From assembly GCA_965227145.1 (NCBI GenBank), contig OZ245730.1, positions 4,464,001 to 4,528,000 of the forward strand: 64,000 nt of DNA, given 5' to 3'. How positions within the stretch are numbered: position 1 is the stretch's first letter; each line of letters starts with the position of its first letter. A model generated the notes under the pieces. That model was not told where the DNA came from. It searched no databases and saw nothing but the letters and a program-made list of their open reading frames with translations. This DNA is from JACKAQ01 sp965227145. GTDB taxonomy: Bacteria; Calditrichota; Calditrichia; RBG-13-44-9; J075. Below, in pieces: positions 27,910 to 37,549 of this stretch. The position numbers and the translations under genes were made by a program.

Positions 27910-28089
27910 CGCTCATCTTCTTTTTGGTTCATTTTTTTGCACCCAATGTAATTCGCGAACGGCAATGCTGCAAACGGATTTCCAATTACTTCGGTGAAAG
28001 GATGTGGGATAAAGGATAAAGGATAAAAGTAGAAAAAAGAGGAAATACCAAAAGCATTAGCTGATCGCTGAAAGCTGATCGCAGATCGT

Positions 28090-29622
28090 TCACGGCGCCG
28101 TTTTTTCGATGACAATTTTGCGCTCTAACGCCCGTTCCAATGGCTCGACCAACCGGCGTGCACCCCATAAATCCAGTTCCAGATCGCCTTTCCCGCTGAT
28201 AAAAATGTGAATTTGTTTATCGTCGATTTCCATCGCCAATTGTTTGACCGATTGCGTTTGACCGCGATCCAGCCCCACAGCGACCCGCAACATTGCCGCA
28301 AGAATTTGTAAAATCCGGCGTTGATTTTTGCTCAAATCCTTTATTTCGTCGCTCTTTTGCGGCTCCGATTTCCGGTGAAACCGGACGATGTTGCCGATGA
28401 GCAGCACCTCTTCATCGGTAAATCCGCGCAGTTGCGCATGCGAAATAATGTATTTCGAATGCCGGTGATACGATTTAAAATTGATGTATTGCCCGATGCT
28501 GTGCAGCAGCGCCGCATAATTGAGCAGACTGCGATCAGGCGTGTTAAGTCCATGTAATTTTTGAGTTTGGTCAAATATTTCCAGCGCCATTCCGGCGATG
28601 TGTTTTTCCCGCTGGCCGTTACGCTCGTATTTGCGGGCGAGCTGCACCACGCTGCGGTGGCGCACATTGGCGATCGACGGAAAAATGTCAATTTTGGGAT
28701 GGCGTTTCAGATAATCGAGAATCACACCTTCGCGCAGCGATGCGTCGCAAAGCGTCATTCGCTCGGCTTTGATCGATTTCAGCAATTGGGTGAGCAACAC
28801 GCCGCCGAGATGAATCGTGTCCGTTCGCTCGATGCCAATTGGCGAAAATTTGGTGCGATCGGCCGGTTTCATTTTCGCCAGCTTGCCGACGAGTTTGCGC
28901 AAATCTTTGGTGTGGATCACTTCCGCATTTACGGAAATCACATTGTCCCGGCCGGTCATTCGCAACGTGGCTTCGCCGAGGGTGCGGATCGTGCCGGATG
29001 TCCCGATAATTTTTGTAAATCCCACTTTTTGGGCGCGTTTCAAAATATCGCCGGCCATCGCTTTGATGTGCCCTTCGAGAATTTTGCGCACATCTGCATT
29101 TAACGGCCCGTCGTGAGTTACCAAATCCAGCAATCGCTGAACGCCCAGTTTTGTGCTCTCACCCATCAGTAATTCTTTGCGATTGCCAACGGCAAATTCC
29201 ACACTGCCGCCACCGATATCGATCACCAGCGCGTTCTCATTTTGCAAATTGATGGCCTGCTGAACCGCCAGAAAAATCAGCTCCGATTCTTCCGAACCTG
29301 GAATAATTCGCGGCTCGATGCCGGTTTCCTGCACAATCTGGTCGAGAAAACGCCCGCCGTTTTGCGCTTCGCGGGTGGCGCTGGTGGCGACGGCCAAAAT
29401 TTCATCGACATCGTGGCTGTCCGCCAGCTTCACATATTTGCGCACCGCCTGCACGCCCGCTTCGAACGCGCGTTCGCTGAGCTGGTGGGTGCGAAAAACA
29501 CCCGCGCCCAGCTTCACCATTTCCTTTTCGCGATCGATGATCTCCAGCCCGCCCTGCGCAGTGGCTTCGGCGATAACCATGTGGATGGAATTTGAACCGA
29601 TGTCGATTGCTGCCAATTTCAT
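28090..29622 (-). CDS. Ppx/GppA family phosphatase with HD-like C-terminal domain
   Basis: 510 residues. The ASKHA fold has the phosphate-1 motif AAIDIGSNSIHMVIAEA, the EESELIFLAVQ region, phosphate-2 motif VIDIGGGSVEF and IGTSGTIRTLGE. The C-terminal half (SLLNYAALLHSIGQYINFKSYHRH split across residues 365-390) is the HD-like domain of exopolyphosphatase/pppGpp phosphatases. It removes phosphate from polyphosphate or pppGpp. The start at 29622 (MKLAAIDIGSN) is chosen from the family N-terminus; longer in-frame starts give no domain. Confidence 0.93.
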   Translation of the reverse strand: MKLAAIDIGSNSIHMVIAEATAQGGLEIIDREKEMVKLGAGVFRTHQLSERAFEAGVQAVRKYVKLADSHDVDEILAVATSATREAQNGGRFLDQIVQETGIEPRIIPGSEESELIFLAVQQAINLQNENALVIDIGGGSVEFAVGNRKELLMGESTKLGVQRLLDLVTHDGPLNADVRKILEGHIKAMAGDILKRAQKVGFTKIIGTSGTIRTLGEATLRMTGRDNVISVNAEVIHTKDLRKLVGKLAKMKPADRTKFSPIGIERTDTIHLGGVLLTQLLKSIKAERMTLCDASLREGVILDYLKRHPKIDIFPSIANVRHRSVVQLARKYERNGQREKHIAGMALEIFDQTQKLHGLNTPDRSLLNYAALLHSIGQYINFKSYHRHSKYIISHAQLRGFTDEEVLLIGNIVRFHRKSEPQKSDEIKDLSKNQRRILQILAAMLRVAVGLDRGQTQSVKQLAMEIDDKQIHIFISGKGDLELDLWGARRLVEPLERALERKIVIEKTAP

Positions 29623-29787
29623 AAACCTGTTGCTCTCCCAAATTTTGGTCTGCGAACGATTGCAATACCGCCCGTTATCACATTCGGCAAAAGGTCGCGA
29701 ATGGATAAGCTTACGCAGATGATCCGCCGGAATCAATCTTTCTGTGAAGATTTTTTTCCCAAATTGTATCTGATGTTACCTGATAAT

Positions 29788-29880
29788 TTTAGCCACGGAG
29801 AATCACAAAGATTTTTTAAAACATCTGAAAACCAACATACCCAAATCTTTTTTTGTGCTCCTCTGTGGCTCAGTGGCTAA
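29788..29880. repeat. Imperfect palindromic repeat of the GCCAC-GAG type
   Basis: TTTAGCCACGGAG-AATCACAAAG at 29788 onward is matched on the other strand by TTAGCCACTGAGCCACAGAGG-AGCACAAA ending at 29880. Together they form a roughly 90-bp imperfect palindrome in a non-coding gap. Confidence 0.5.
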
Positions 29881-29900
29881 AATAAATAGTGCATGCAAAT

Positions 29901-29927
29901 AAAAAAGGGCGAACAAATGTCCGCCCC
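29901..29927 (-). terminator. Terminator after the class V aminotransferase gene
   Basis: On the minus strand GGGCGGACA pairs with TGTTCGCCC (one G-U) and is followed by TTTTTTATTTG. Confidence 0.85.
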
Positions 29928-29954
29928 ATAAATAATTGATTTTACAACACTTGC

Positions 29955-31100
29955 TTACTTCGCCAGCACAATTTTCAACGCGCTGAGCAGCATCATCACA
30001 TTTTCCGGGCGGGAGTTGTAGCCCATCAACCCGACGCGCCACACTTTTCCGCCGAGTTCGCCCAATCCCCCGGCAATCTCGATATTGAATTCTTCGAGCA
30101 GCCGGCGCTGCACATCTTTGCCATTCACGCCGTCGGGAATTTTTACGGTAGTGAGGCTGGCGAGCCGGTTGTCCGGCGCAACGTGGCAGTGCAGTCCCAT
30201 TTCTTCCAATCCGCTCCAGAATTGCTCGGCGGTTTCGCGGTGGCGTTGCCAACGGGCTTCCAGCCCTTCTTCTGCAACCACGCTCAGCGCTTCGCGGAGG
30301 GCGTAATTCATGTTGATCGGCGCGGTGTGGTGGTAGGTTCGGCTGCCGCCCCAATAATTCATCAGCATCGTCATATCCAGATACCAGTTGGCAACCCGCG
30401 TTTTGCGATTGCGCAATTTGTTGACCGCGCGCTCGTTGAACGTCAGCGGCGCGATGCCGGGCGGGCAGTTAAGGCATTTCTGGCTGCCGCTGTATGCGGC
30501 GTCAATTTTCCAGGCATCGATAAACAGCGGCACACCGCCGAGACTGGTGACGGTATCTGCGAGCAGCAAACAGTCATATTGGCGACACAATTCGCCGAGC
30601 TTTTCCATCGGTTGGCGAGCGCCGGTGGAGGTTTCCGCATGAACGATGCCCAGCACTGCCGGACGGTGCTCTTTCAGCGCAGCTTCGATTTCTTCGACAG
30701 AAAACACTTCGCCCCACGGTTTGTCGATGCGTACCACTTCCGCGTTGTATCGCGACGCCATGTCGATCATCCGCAGCCCGAAATAGCCGTTCACCGCAAC
30801 CAGCATTTTGTCGCCCGGTTCAATCAGGTTGGCGATGCTGGCTTCCATTGCAGCGCTGCCGGTGCCGCTCACGGGAATCGTAAATGTGTTATCTGTCTGA
30901 AATGTGTATCGCAGTAATTCCTGCACCTCGTCCATCAGGCTCAAAAATTGCGGATCGAGATGCCCGACCTGCCGCGTGCCGATCGCCTGCAAAATACGCG
31001 GATGCGCATTGGACGGTCCCGGACCAAACAAATATCGCGGCGTGATATCCAACTGTTTGGCTTTCAGCCGGTGTGTGTCGTTGATGGGTAAATTTGCCAT
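29955..31100 (-). CDS. Class V aminotransferase, alanine/serine-glyoxylate type
   Basis: 381-residue PLP enzyme. FGPGPSNAHPRIL and GTRQVGHLDPQF are the N-terminal hallmarks of alanine-glyoxylate / serine-pyruvate aminotransferases. HAETSTGARQPMEKLG, LLADTVTSLGG (PLP-binding Asp) and SGSQKCLNCPPG (Schiff-base Lys) follow. It probably converts glyoxylate to glycine with alanine or serine as amino donor. Start has GGGGGAAAA upstream. It is on the same strand as the DUF983 gene 47 bases upstream. Confidence 0.92.
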   Translation of the reverse strand: MANLPINDTHRLKAKQLDITPRYLFGPGPSNAHPRILQAIGTRQVGHLDPQFLSLMDEVQELLRYTFQTDNTFTIPVSGTGSAAMEASIANLIEPGDKMLVAVNGYFGLRMIDMASRYNAEVVRIDKPWGEVFSVEEIEAALKEHRPAVLGIVHAETSTGARQPMEKLGELCRQYDCLLLADTVTSLGGVPLFIDAWKIDAAYSGSQKCLNCPPGIAPLTFNERAVNKLRNRKTRVANWYLDMTMLMNYWGGSRTYHHTAPINMNYALREALSVVAEEGLEARWQRHRETAEQFWSGLEEMGLHCHVAPDNRLASLTTVKIPDGVNGKDVQRRLLEEFNIEIAGGLGELGGKVWRVGLMGYNSRPENVMMLLSALKIVLAK

Positions 31101-31147
31101 GGTTTTTCCCCCTTCATTGCAAAATTGTCGATATATTTTTCAAACTT

Positions 31148-31480
31148 TTATTCGGGATGAAAATAGGTAAAATCGATATACAACCAGATGGTGCGGGAAT
31201 ATTGGAAAAACACCGGCACGCAAATCACCAAAATTGCTGCAACAATTGCCAGATTTGTGCCGATCGGAACGCCTTTGAACAGCAGCGTCACCCAAATTGG
31301 CGTGATGAGAAAAACGGAAAACAACCAGTTGATCACCATTGCGCCGGTGTAATATCCCTGCTCGCGATCAAATTTCATATCGCAATGCGCGCAGTGCTCA
31401 TTCATCCGAAAAATGCCGCTGAACAATTTGCCTTTCCGGCATTTTGGGCAACGGCGGGTCAATAATCCAAAAATGTTCAT
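31148..31480 (-). CDS. DUF983 family membrane protein
   Basis: 110 residues with an N-terminal zinc ribbon (RCPKCRKGKLFSG and HCAHCDMKF) followed by two hydrophobic helices (MVINWLFSVFLITPIWVTLL and AIVAAILVICVPVFF). This is the DUF983 layout; the function is unknown. Confidence 0.88.
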   Translation of the reverse strand: MNIFGLLTRRCPKCRKGKLFSGIFRMNEHCAHCDMKFDREQGYYTGAMVINWLFSVFLITPIWVTLLFKGVPIGTNLAIVAAILVICVPVFFQYSRTIWLYIDFTYFHPE

Positions 31481-31569
31481 TTCGCAAACTCTGTTTTTTG
31501 TCGTTCAATTTAAGCGTATTTGGCTGGATTGAAAAAAGCTTTTTTTAGAAAAGTGAACAAATGCACGAG

Positions 31570-32541
31570 TTAGGTTTTGCGAAATGGCAGCACCATTCGC
31601 CGTCCGGCGGAAAATGCAACCAGTTGCAACAACCGGGTTTGAATGAATACATCTGCGAGCAACGCAACAGAAACTTCCGGTTTTCCGCACAAAAAAACCG
31701 GTCGCCATTCCGGCAAAAATTTATTTTTAAAGCGATACAAACCGCGATAATCGTATGCAAAGCACACTGTTTGCCCGGCAATTTTTACCAGTTTCGCTGT
31801 CCGGCAGATTGGCGGCGCAGTGTAAAAAAACGGCGCTTCGCCAAGGCTCCAGCGAAAATGTCCCTCGTCCCGAAGCTGCTCAAAAATAGCCGCAAATAGC
31901 GCTTCCATAATTCCGGCCGGTGATTTTCTGGCTTTCAAAATGAGTTCCGTGTGCCAGTTTCCCGGAGACGACTCTGTGAGCAAAGCAGCGCCAAGCCATT
32001 GTTTTTGCTGCGTTTGAAACACGAAACATCGTTGCCCGGATAACAAATCGCTGCGAAATAAATAACGCAATTGCGGTTCCAGACCGTGCCGGGAGTGCAC
32101 TTGCAACGCCGCAAATTTTCCGGCATTTTCTGTTGAAATCGCAATTTCGGCGGCGCTTCCCCAGCGGTTTCCCCGGCGCACCAATTCCCGTAATGATCGT
32201 TTATCGAAGTGATTACCGCGCAAATTTAACAGCGCTTCGCTGCCGTTGGGCAGCGTTTGCCATTTGTTTTTCGCCAAAAAATCTGCAATCGGCGGCGGGC
32301 AGCCGCGCAAATATATTTTTTCCCGGTGCTCAAGCTGCGTCCGGTAAAATTCGCGAAACGTTTGTCCGTCCGGCAAATCAGCGAAAAACAGCCAGCGATA
32401 GCGGGATAAACGCAGTCGCAATTCACGCACATCCGGTTGTGCAGCCGGTTGCCGCAACCAGCTCAACGGCAGTTCGTTTTCGGGATGATCTTGTTTCAAT
32501 TGTGGCATTTGCAGAAAAAAATATGGCGGGAAACCGCTCAC
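31570..32541 (-). CDS. DUF2156 / PG-lysyltransferase C-terminal-like (GNAT-fold) protein
   Basis: About 323 residues. Similarity to the DUF2156 domain is seen in RYRWLFFADLPDG, the central basic stretch GNHFDKRSLRELVRRGNRWG and the helix PAGIMEALFAAIFEQLRDEG, followed by FRWSLGEAPFF. Proteins of this fold transfer aminoacyl or other acyl groups, for example to phosphatidylglycerol. The GTG at 32541 is chosen because its GTGA overlaps the stop of the upstream membrane-protein gene; an ATG at 32508 is possible. The 83 codons further upstream only overlap that gene in another frame. Confidence 0.65.
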   Translation of the reverse strand: MSGFPPYFFLQMPQLKQDHPENELPLSWLRQPAAQPDVRELRLRLSRYRWLFFADLPDGQTFREFYRTQLEHREKIYLRGCPPPIADFLAKNKWQTLPNGSEALLNLRGNHFDKRSLRELVRRGNRWGSAAEIAISTENAGKFAALQVHSRHGLEPQLRYLFRSDLLSGQRCFVFQTQQKQWLGAALLTESSPGNWHTELILKARKSPAGIMEALFAAIFEQLRDEGHFRWSLGEAPFFYTAPPICRTAKLVKIAGQTVCFAYDYRGLYRFKNKFLPEWRPVFLCGKPEVSVALLADVFIQTRLLQLVAFSAGRRMVLPFRKT

Positions 32542-33041
32542 CGGATAAATGTTACCAGCCAGCGGCGCAGCAAATCCAGCGCAATCGCGGCGTATAGAAA
32601 AATTACCAGATAGCCAAACCAGCGACGAATCTGGTTGAGATCGTTCACGCCGATTTCCGGGGACAGAAAAACGTTGCCGGCGCGAAGCCCGAGCACGTTG
32701 GGGCTTTCCGGGCGGGTGAGCCAGATGTGGATGCTGTCTGATTGCCGGAGCACGCCCGACAGCGAGTCCGCCGCAATGAGATGTTGCCACAATTTTGGCG
32801 GAAAATGGTATCCCCTCCCCGATTCGATCAACACGATATCGCCGCCAATTTTTTCACCGCTGATGGTCAGCGTCGGGCTCATGCCTTCCTGCTCAATTTT
32901 GGCATCGGTCAACACAATTTGGGTCAGATTTTCAACGGAGCGTTCGGGAAAAAACAGCAGATACGCCACCCATAAAAAGGTGGTAATTACAATTCCATAA
33001 ATCGTGCTTTTATTCGCACTTAGCGATGTTTTTTTTGGCAA
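32538..33041 (-). CDS. Small membrane-anchored protein, function unknown
   Basis: 167 residues with one hydrophobic helix near each end (IYGIVITTFLWVAYLLFF and WFGYLVIFLYAAIALDLL). The roughly 100-residue strand-rich segment between them would sit outside the membrane. I recognise no family. The TTG at 33041 is preferred: it has GGAT upstream and falls after the stop of the GH57 gene; longer starts overlap that gene. It is coupled by a 4-base overlap to the DUF2156 gene. Confidence 0.65.
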   Translation of the reverse strand: MPKKTSLSANKSTIYGIVITTFLWVAYLLFFPERSVENLTQIVLTDAKIEQEGMSPTLTISGEKIGGDIVLIESGRGYHFPPKLWQHLIAADSLSGVLRQSDSIHIWLTRPESPNVLGLRAGNVFLSPEIGVNDLNQIRRWFGYLVIFLYAAIALDLLRRWLVTFIR

Positions 33042-33054
33042 TTCAATTATCCTG

Positions 33055-35202
33055 TTATTTGGCTGCTTTGGGAATCGGCACTTCGATGAGCTGCGCCGGC
33101 GGAAATACCTCGCGATTTTTGCCGTACTGGCGCACCTGAATCTGAAATCCGAGCGTTTCACCGGGATTTATTTGTAAATCCGCAAACGAAATTGCCGCTT
33201 CAAAAACCGATTTCATTCGGAATTTTGGCTCGAGCAATTCCCTTTTGGTTTGGCGGGTGCGCGGCTCAAGTTTCTCCAAAATGCCGCGCAACGGCGAAAA
33301 TAGCAGGTTGAAATTTTGGGGCATTTTTATCGATACCAGAAATTCGTAAAACGGATCCGGCATTTGAAAAAAATCGATGCGGAAAAAAAATTGCGCGTCA
33401 TCGTATCCCACTAATAATTTGCGGATCACCCGCTGCGCACGCGGCAAATTTGCGGCATGCACGTGATCGCTGTCGTAAACCGCTGCGCCGCTCCATTCCT
33501 GCACATCGTGCACTTCGCCATCAATTTTCGGTTGAATTTGCGACAGCGGATGCACTGCGGCAAACCGGTCAAAATGGGTGCGTTTTATGGTTTGATACAG
33601 CGCTGCGGGCACTTCCCCACTCGCCAGTTTGTAAACATTCATCAAATGTTCGCGAAACAACCGGTCAAATTCCATATCCTGCGATGAGGCGTGTTCGTCG
33701 CCATACCACCAGCACCAGTCGGAGCCTTCGGCGATGTAAATCTGCTCCCACGCCGCTGCGCTGGTTTCGCCGGAAAGCACGCCTTTGGATTCGCGCATCA
33801 CCAAAAAATCGCGAGCTTCTTTTAACAATTGCCAGGCTTTCCGGTCTTCTTCCCCGGCAATCCAGATGTTAAAATTGGCGTTCACTCGGCTGCCGGGATG
33901 CAGTTGTTCCACCATTTGGCTTTGCGGCGATGTTGCCAAAAAATCGCTGTGGGTAAGGGTTTTCAACAATGGATCGGCGCTGATTTTCGCAAACAGCGAT
34001 TCCAGAAATGTGCGCCCGCCGTCGCTGTAATATTCCCAACTGTTTTCGCCATCGCAAATAATGCTCACGAGATGATCCGGCAATTTCGCCTCGCCGGCAG
34101 TGTGGATAATTTCCTGCCGGATGGTGTGCAGGCGCTGGCAAAAATCGGTTGCCGCATCGTCCGCATCCCAGTTGCCATAAACAAAACTGATGGCGTCTGA
34201 CAAATAGGCATCGCGGAAAAATATTTTGATGGAATCGCCGGTTTTATCGTGCCAGTGCGGCTGGTACAGCTGATGCTCCGGCGCGTTTCCAAAGGTGCTT
34301 CGGACAAAAATACTTTCGTCTGTCGCCACCCATTTTATTCCCTGACGGGCGATTAACTTGATGGTATCCGCAGAAAGCGCACCTTCCGGCGGAAGCAGTC
34401 CGGTCGGTTTTTTCCCGAAATGTTGCTCAAAAAATGCGAGTGACATTTGAATTTGCGCCCGCGCATCTTCCGGATGACGAAACGGCGGATCGGGCAGTTC
34501 AATTTCCTGACCGGATGCGTTGGCAATACCACTGTCGATCAGCAACGGCAAAATGGGGTGATAAAATGGCGCAGCTACCAACTCGATTCGTTTTTCAGCC
34601 CACGCCGCCCGATATCGCGGCACAATTTCCTGCATGATTTTGCGTATTTCGTTAAATAACAGCGCTTTATCTGCTTCACTAAATTGGCTGCCTTTGTCGA
34701 ACAATTGTTGGATTACCGGTCGCTCCCGGCTGATCGGACCCATCCAGCAGAGGTTGTACCACACCTGCAAATCGCGAATATCCTGCATGGAAAACGCCGC
34801 CAATCTTGCGGCGTCTGTGGCTTCGGTGGATCGATAGCGGTCACACAGCTCGCGGTATCGCGGATATGGATCGATCATATACGGTTCATACGCCAGAAAA
34901 AATGTGCTCAACATCTGTAATCGTTGGGAATCGTCGAGTTTTTCCGGGGAAGGTTCGCTCAAATCCCACACAAGATCGCGGGTATTATTGTGTGCATAAT
35001 CCAGAATTTGCTGTGCGAGTGACGGTAAAATGTTAAACGTTTGGCGAATTTCCGGAAATTTTTCGGCGATCAAAAGGATATCCAGATAATCCCGGGTGGC
35101 GTGAAATCGCACCCAGGGCATTTGAAAAACGCCCTGCGAATTTTTATAATACGGTTGGTGAAAATGCCATAAAAAGGCAATTTGCAACGGATGGTTTGCC
35201 AT
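33055..35202 (-). CDS. Glycoside hydrolase family 57 protein
   Basis: 715 residues. GH57 regions are visible: HFHQPYY (14-19), APFYHPILPLL (211-221), GLLPPEGALS (268-277, Glu273 as candidate nucleophile), KWVATDESI (290-298) and ICDGENSWEYY (382-392, Asp384 as candidate acid). The C-terminal region is beta-rich and probably accessory. GH57 enzymes act on alpha-glucans (amylases, glucanotransferases, branching enzymes). No signal peptide is seen, so it is probably an intracellular glycogen or starch enzyme. Confidence 0.9.
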   Translation of the reverse strand: MANHPLQIAFLWHFHQPYYKNSQGVFQMPWVRFHATRDYLDILLIAEKFPEIRQTFNILPSLAQQILDYAHNNTRDLVWDLSEPSPEKLDDSQRLQMLSTFFLAYEPYMIDPYPRYRELCDRYRSTEATDAARLAAFSMQDIRDLQVWYNLCWMGPISRERPVIQQLFDKGSQFSEADKALLFNEIRKIMQEIVPRYRAAWAEKRIELVAAPFYHPILPLLIDSGIANASGQEIELPDPPFRHPEDARAQIQMSLAFFEQHFGKKPTGLLPPEGALSADTIKLIARQGIKWVATDESIFVRSTFGNAPEHQLYQPHWHDKTGDSIKIFFRDAYLSDAISFVYGNWDADDAATDFCQRLHTIRQEIIHTAGEAKLPDHLVSIICDGENSWEYYSDGGRTFLESLFAKISADPLLKTLTHSDFLATSPQSQMVEQLHPGSRVNANFNIWIAGEEDRKAWQLLKEARDFLVMRESKGVLSGETSAAAWEQIYIAEGSDWCWWYGDEHASSQDMEFDRLFREHLMNVYKLASGEVPAALYQTIKRTHFDRFAAVHPLSQIQPKIDGEVHDVQEWSGAAVYDSDHVHAANLPRAQRVIRKLLVGYDDAQFFFRIDFFQMPDPFYEFLVSIKMPQNFNLLFSPLRGILEKLEPRTRQTKRELLEPKFRMKSVFEAAISFADLQINPGETLGFQIQVRQYGKNREVFPPAQLIEVPIPKAAK

Positions 35203-35221
35203 AACAAAAATTTTCCGAAAG

Positions 35222-36694
35222 CTAAGATGAGCGCTGACGTTTCAAAAATCCGACAGCGAATTGGCGTTCCCGGTGATTGAGTATTCCAAATATACAATAA
35301 AAAACGGCGACAGTCATCAACAGAATCCGCCAACCAAATCCCGGTTGCAACAAATAAAATATCGCAAAAGCGGCGGCGATCAACAACAGCATCCGGGAAA
35401 CCCGCCCCCATTCAATTTTTAGCGGATAAATCCGGTTGGCAAACAGATAAATCGCGATCGTCATTGCCAGATAACTGAATAAAGTGGACCACGCCGCGCC
35501 CCAAAAGCTGTTCAGCAACGGCAACAGCCAGAGGTTCGCTAAAATATTTACAGCTGCTCCGGTTCCGGTAAAAATGATCATGTATTGGGTTTTTTTGCGA
35601 ATATAAAATCCGGGTGTCAAAATCACATAAATTCCATAAAAATAATAAGATAACAGAATAATCGGAATAATCGGCGTGCCTGCCCAATAGGTTTTTTCAC
35701 TCAAAATATAGTATTTACCAAAAAATGGAAACGTCAGTAAATCGCCGATAAAAAAGCTCACTGCCAATGTAAACAATCCAATTCCGGTCACATAATAGGT
35801 GAACACGCGGGCATACACATCCCGGGCATCCGGTTTGTTGGCAATTTTGAGAAAAAACGGCTGCCAGGCATTGCGAAACGCGGTTACCAGCATCAGCAAA
35901 ATGGCGCCGAAACGGTAATTCGCGCGATAAACGGCAACAGCCTCTTTACTGAGCAGCGATTTCACCAGAAAATTATCCACCAATTCGATGGTCATAAACG
36001 CGATGCCGTTCGGCAGCAGCGGCAGCCCGAACGCCAGCAGCGATTTTGCCAGTTGCCAGTCAATTTTCGGACGAAGGTAGCGAAATATCACCGGCAACAT
36101 CACCAGCAAATTAATCAGCGCAGCGCCCAAACTGGTGTAAAAAATGCCCGGTACGCCATATTTTAAAACCACAACAAACAACACATTAAGCCCTAATTCC
36201 AGCAAAAATCGCAGGCTTTTGAATAATGTAAATTGGATGGATTTTTCTTCTGCGCGGAGCACGTTGTACGCCAGATTCGCATACGCATCCACCAATGGTA
36301 TAATTGCAGCAATGTGAATTAATCCAACTTGTGTCGGGTCGTCCATCAGCAATGTGGCAAGTGGTTCATCCATCAACCAGATCACCGCGCTCATCGCGGA
36401 GCAAGTGACCAACAGCATCCAGAATGTTGCGGAAAACACCGATTTACGATCCTGATTATCGAGAAAAAAATAGCGCATCATCGCGGAATCCAGCCCCAAC
36501 AAATAGAAAAAATTCATGAACGCGATGAAGGTATAAACCAGCACATAATTACTAAAATCCGATGTGGACGGGATATAATCGAAATTGGTGTAAATGGGGA
36601 TCAACAGCAAACCGGGCAAACGTTGCATGGCGGTGCTGATGGCATAAATTGCCGAATGGCGGGCGAGGTTGGAAATCTGGCGACGGAGGCTCAT
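35222..36694 (-). CDS. Wzx-like polysaccharide flippase (MATE/MVF superfamily)
   Basis: 490-residue integral membrane protein with about 12-14 hydrophobic helices. The start LARHSAIYAISTAMQRLPGL and the helix EEKSIQFTLFKSLRFLLELG are typical of polysaccharide exporters that flip undecaprenyl-linked glycans. The start has GGAAAG upstream. There are no glycosyltransferase genes beside it, so its glycan cannot be guessed. Confidence 0.88.
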   Translation of the reverse strand: MSLRRQISNLARHSAIYAISTAMQRLPGLLLIPIYTNFDYIPSTSDFSNYVLVYTFIAFMNFFYLLGLDSAMMRYFFLDNQDRKSVFSATFWMLLVTCSAMSAVIWLMDEPLATLLMDDPTQVGLIHIAAIIPLVDAYANLAYNVLRAEEKSIQFTLFKSLRFLLELGLNVLFVVVLKYGVPGIFYTSLGAALINLLVMLPVIFRYLRPKIDWQLAKSLLAFGLPLLPNGIAFMTIELVDNFLVKSLLSKEAVAVYRANYRFGAILLMLVTAFRNAWQPFFLKIANKPDARDVYARVFTYYVTGIGLFTLAVSFFIGDLLTFPFFGKYYILSEKTYWAGTPIIPIILLSYYFYGIYVILTPGFYIRKKTQYMIIFTGTGAAVNILANLWLLPLLNSFWGAAWSTLFSYLAMTIAIYLFANRIYPLKIEWGRVSRMLLLIAAAFAIFYLLQPGFGWRILLMTVAVFYCIFGILNHRERQFAVGFLKRQRSS

Positions 36695-36706
36695 TCAGTG
36701 CTTTCC

Positions 36707-37468
36707 TTACAGCTCAAATTTCAGACCGTCGTACGCCAAATGGATATTCGGCGGCAGCTCGGCTTCGGTTTCGTCGTGCAAAACGGCGTGAGAAATATGA
36801 GTAAAATACGTCTGTTCGGCGCCAATTTTTTGCGCTTCCACTATCGCCTGATCAATGGTGAAATGGGTCGGATGCGGCTTGTGGCGCAGCGCACCTAAAA
36901 TCAATATTTTCAATCCTTTCAATAGCGTATAAGATGCCTCAGGAATTTCGCTGACATCTGTGCAATATGCAAAATCGCCAAAACGAAAACCCAATACCGG
37001 GAGCCGTCCGTGCAGCAACGGCACAGGAATTACCGGCACTCCGGCAACCGAAAACGGTCGTTCATCAATAATATGTACAGTTAAGCGCGGCAGGCTGGAA
37101 ACATATTCATGAACCTCAAATGCGTATCGAAATGTACGCTGGATATTCGCGATTGTTTCGCTCATGCCATATAACGGAATGCTCATTTTGTTCAGTAAAT
37201 TGAAGCTCCGCAGGTCGTCCATCCCCAAAATGTGATCCACGTGATGGTGGGTGTAAAGCACGGCATCCAATCGTTTAATGCCAGACCGGATCATTTGCTG
37301 ACGGTAATCAGCGGAAGTGTCGATCAAAATTTCCCGGTCGCCGGTTTGGATATAACAGGAAGTTCGCAAGCGGTTATCTTTGGGATTTTGCGATTGACAA
37401 ACCCGGCAGTCGCAACCTGCCATCGGCACGCCCATCGAAGTGCCACTGCCCAAAATTTCTATTTTCAT
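36707..37468 (-). CDS. PhnP-like MBL-fold metallohydrolase
   Basis: 253 residues of the metallo-beta-lactamase fold. The N-terminus ILGSGTSMGVPMAGCDCRVC is typical of the PhnP subgroup, with a Cys-rich zinc site. The metal motif is YTHHHVDHILGMDDLR, and later ligands are in YCTDVSE and the C-terminal HISHAVLHDE. It probably hydrolyses a cyclic phosphodiester or related ester. Confidence 0.9.
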   Translation of the reverse strand: MKIEILGSGTSMGVPMAGCDCRVCQSQNPKDNRLRTSCYIQTGDREILIDTSADYRQQMIRSGIKRLDAVLYTHHHVDHILGMDDLRSFNLLNKMSIPLYGMSETIANIQRTFRYAFEVHEYVSSLPRLTVHIIDERPFSVAGVPVIPVPLLHGRLPVLGFRFGDFAYCTDVSEIPEASYTLLKGLKILILGALRHKPHPTHFTIDQAIVEAQKIGAEQTYFTHISHAVLHDETEAELPPNIHLAYDGLKFEL

Positions 37469-37549
37469 GATTTTCCTGTATCTTCCCGAAAAGCCAAAAT
37501 TTAAACCGCTTTGGTTGCTTTCACAACTGCTTTTCAGATCGGGCGATGG

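Noticed and set aside
29803..30354. 183-codon minus-strand frame overlapping the class V aminotransferase
   Set aside because: It is an alternate frame of the aminotransferase 3' end and runs into a non-coding repeat.
32542..32790. 83-codon N-terminal extension of the DUF2156 gene
   Set aside because: It only overlaps the upstream membrane-protein gene in another frame; a GTG overlapping that gene's stop is a better start.
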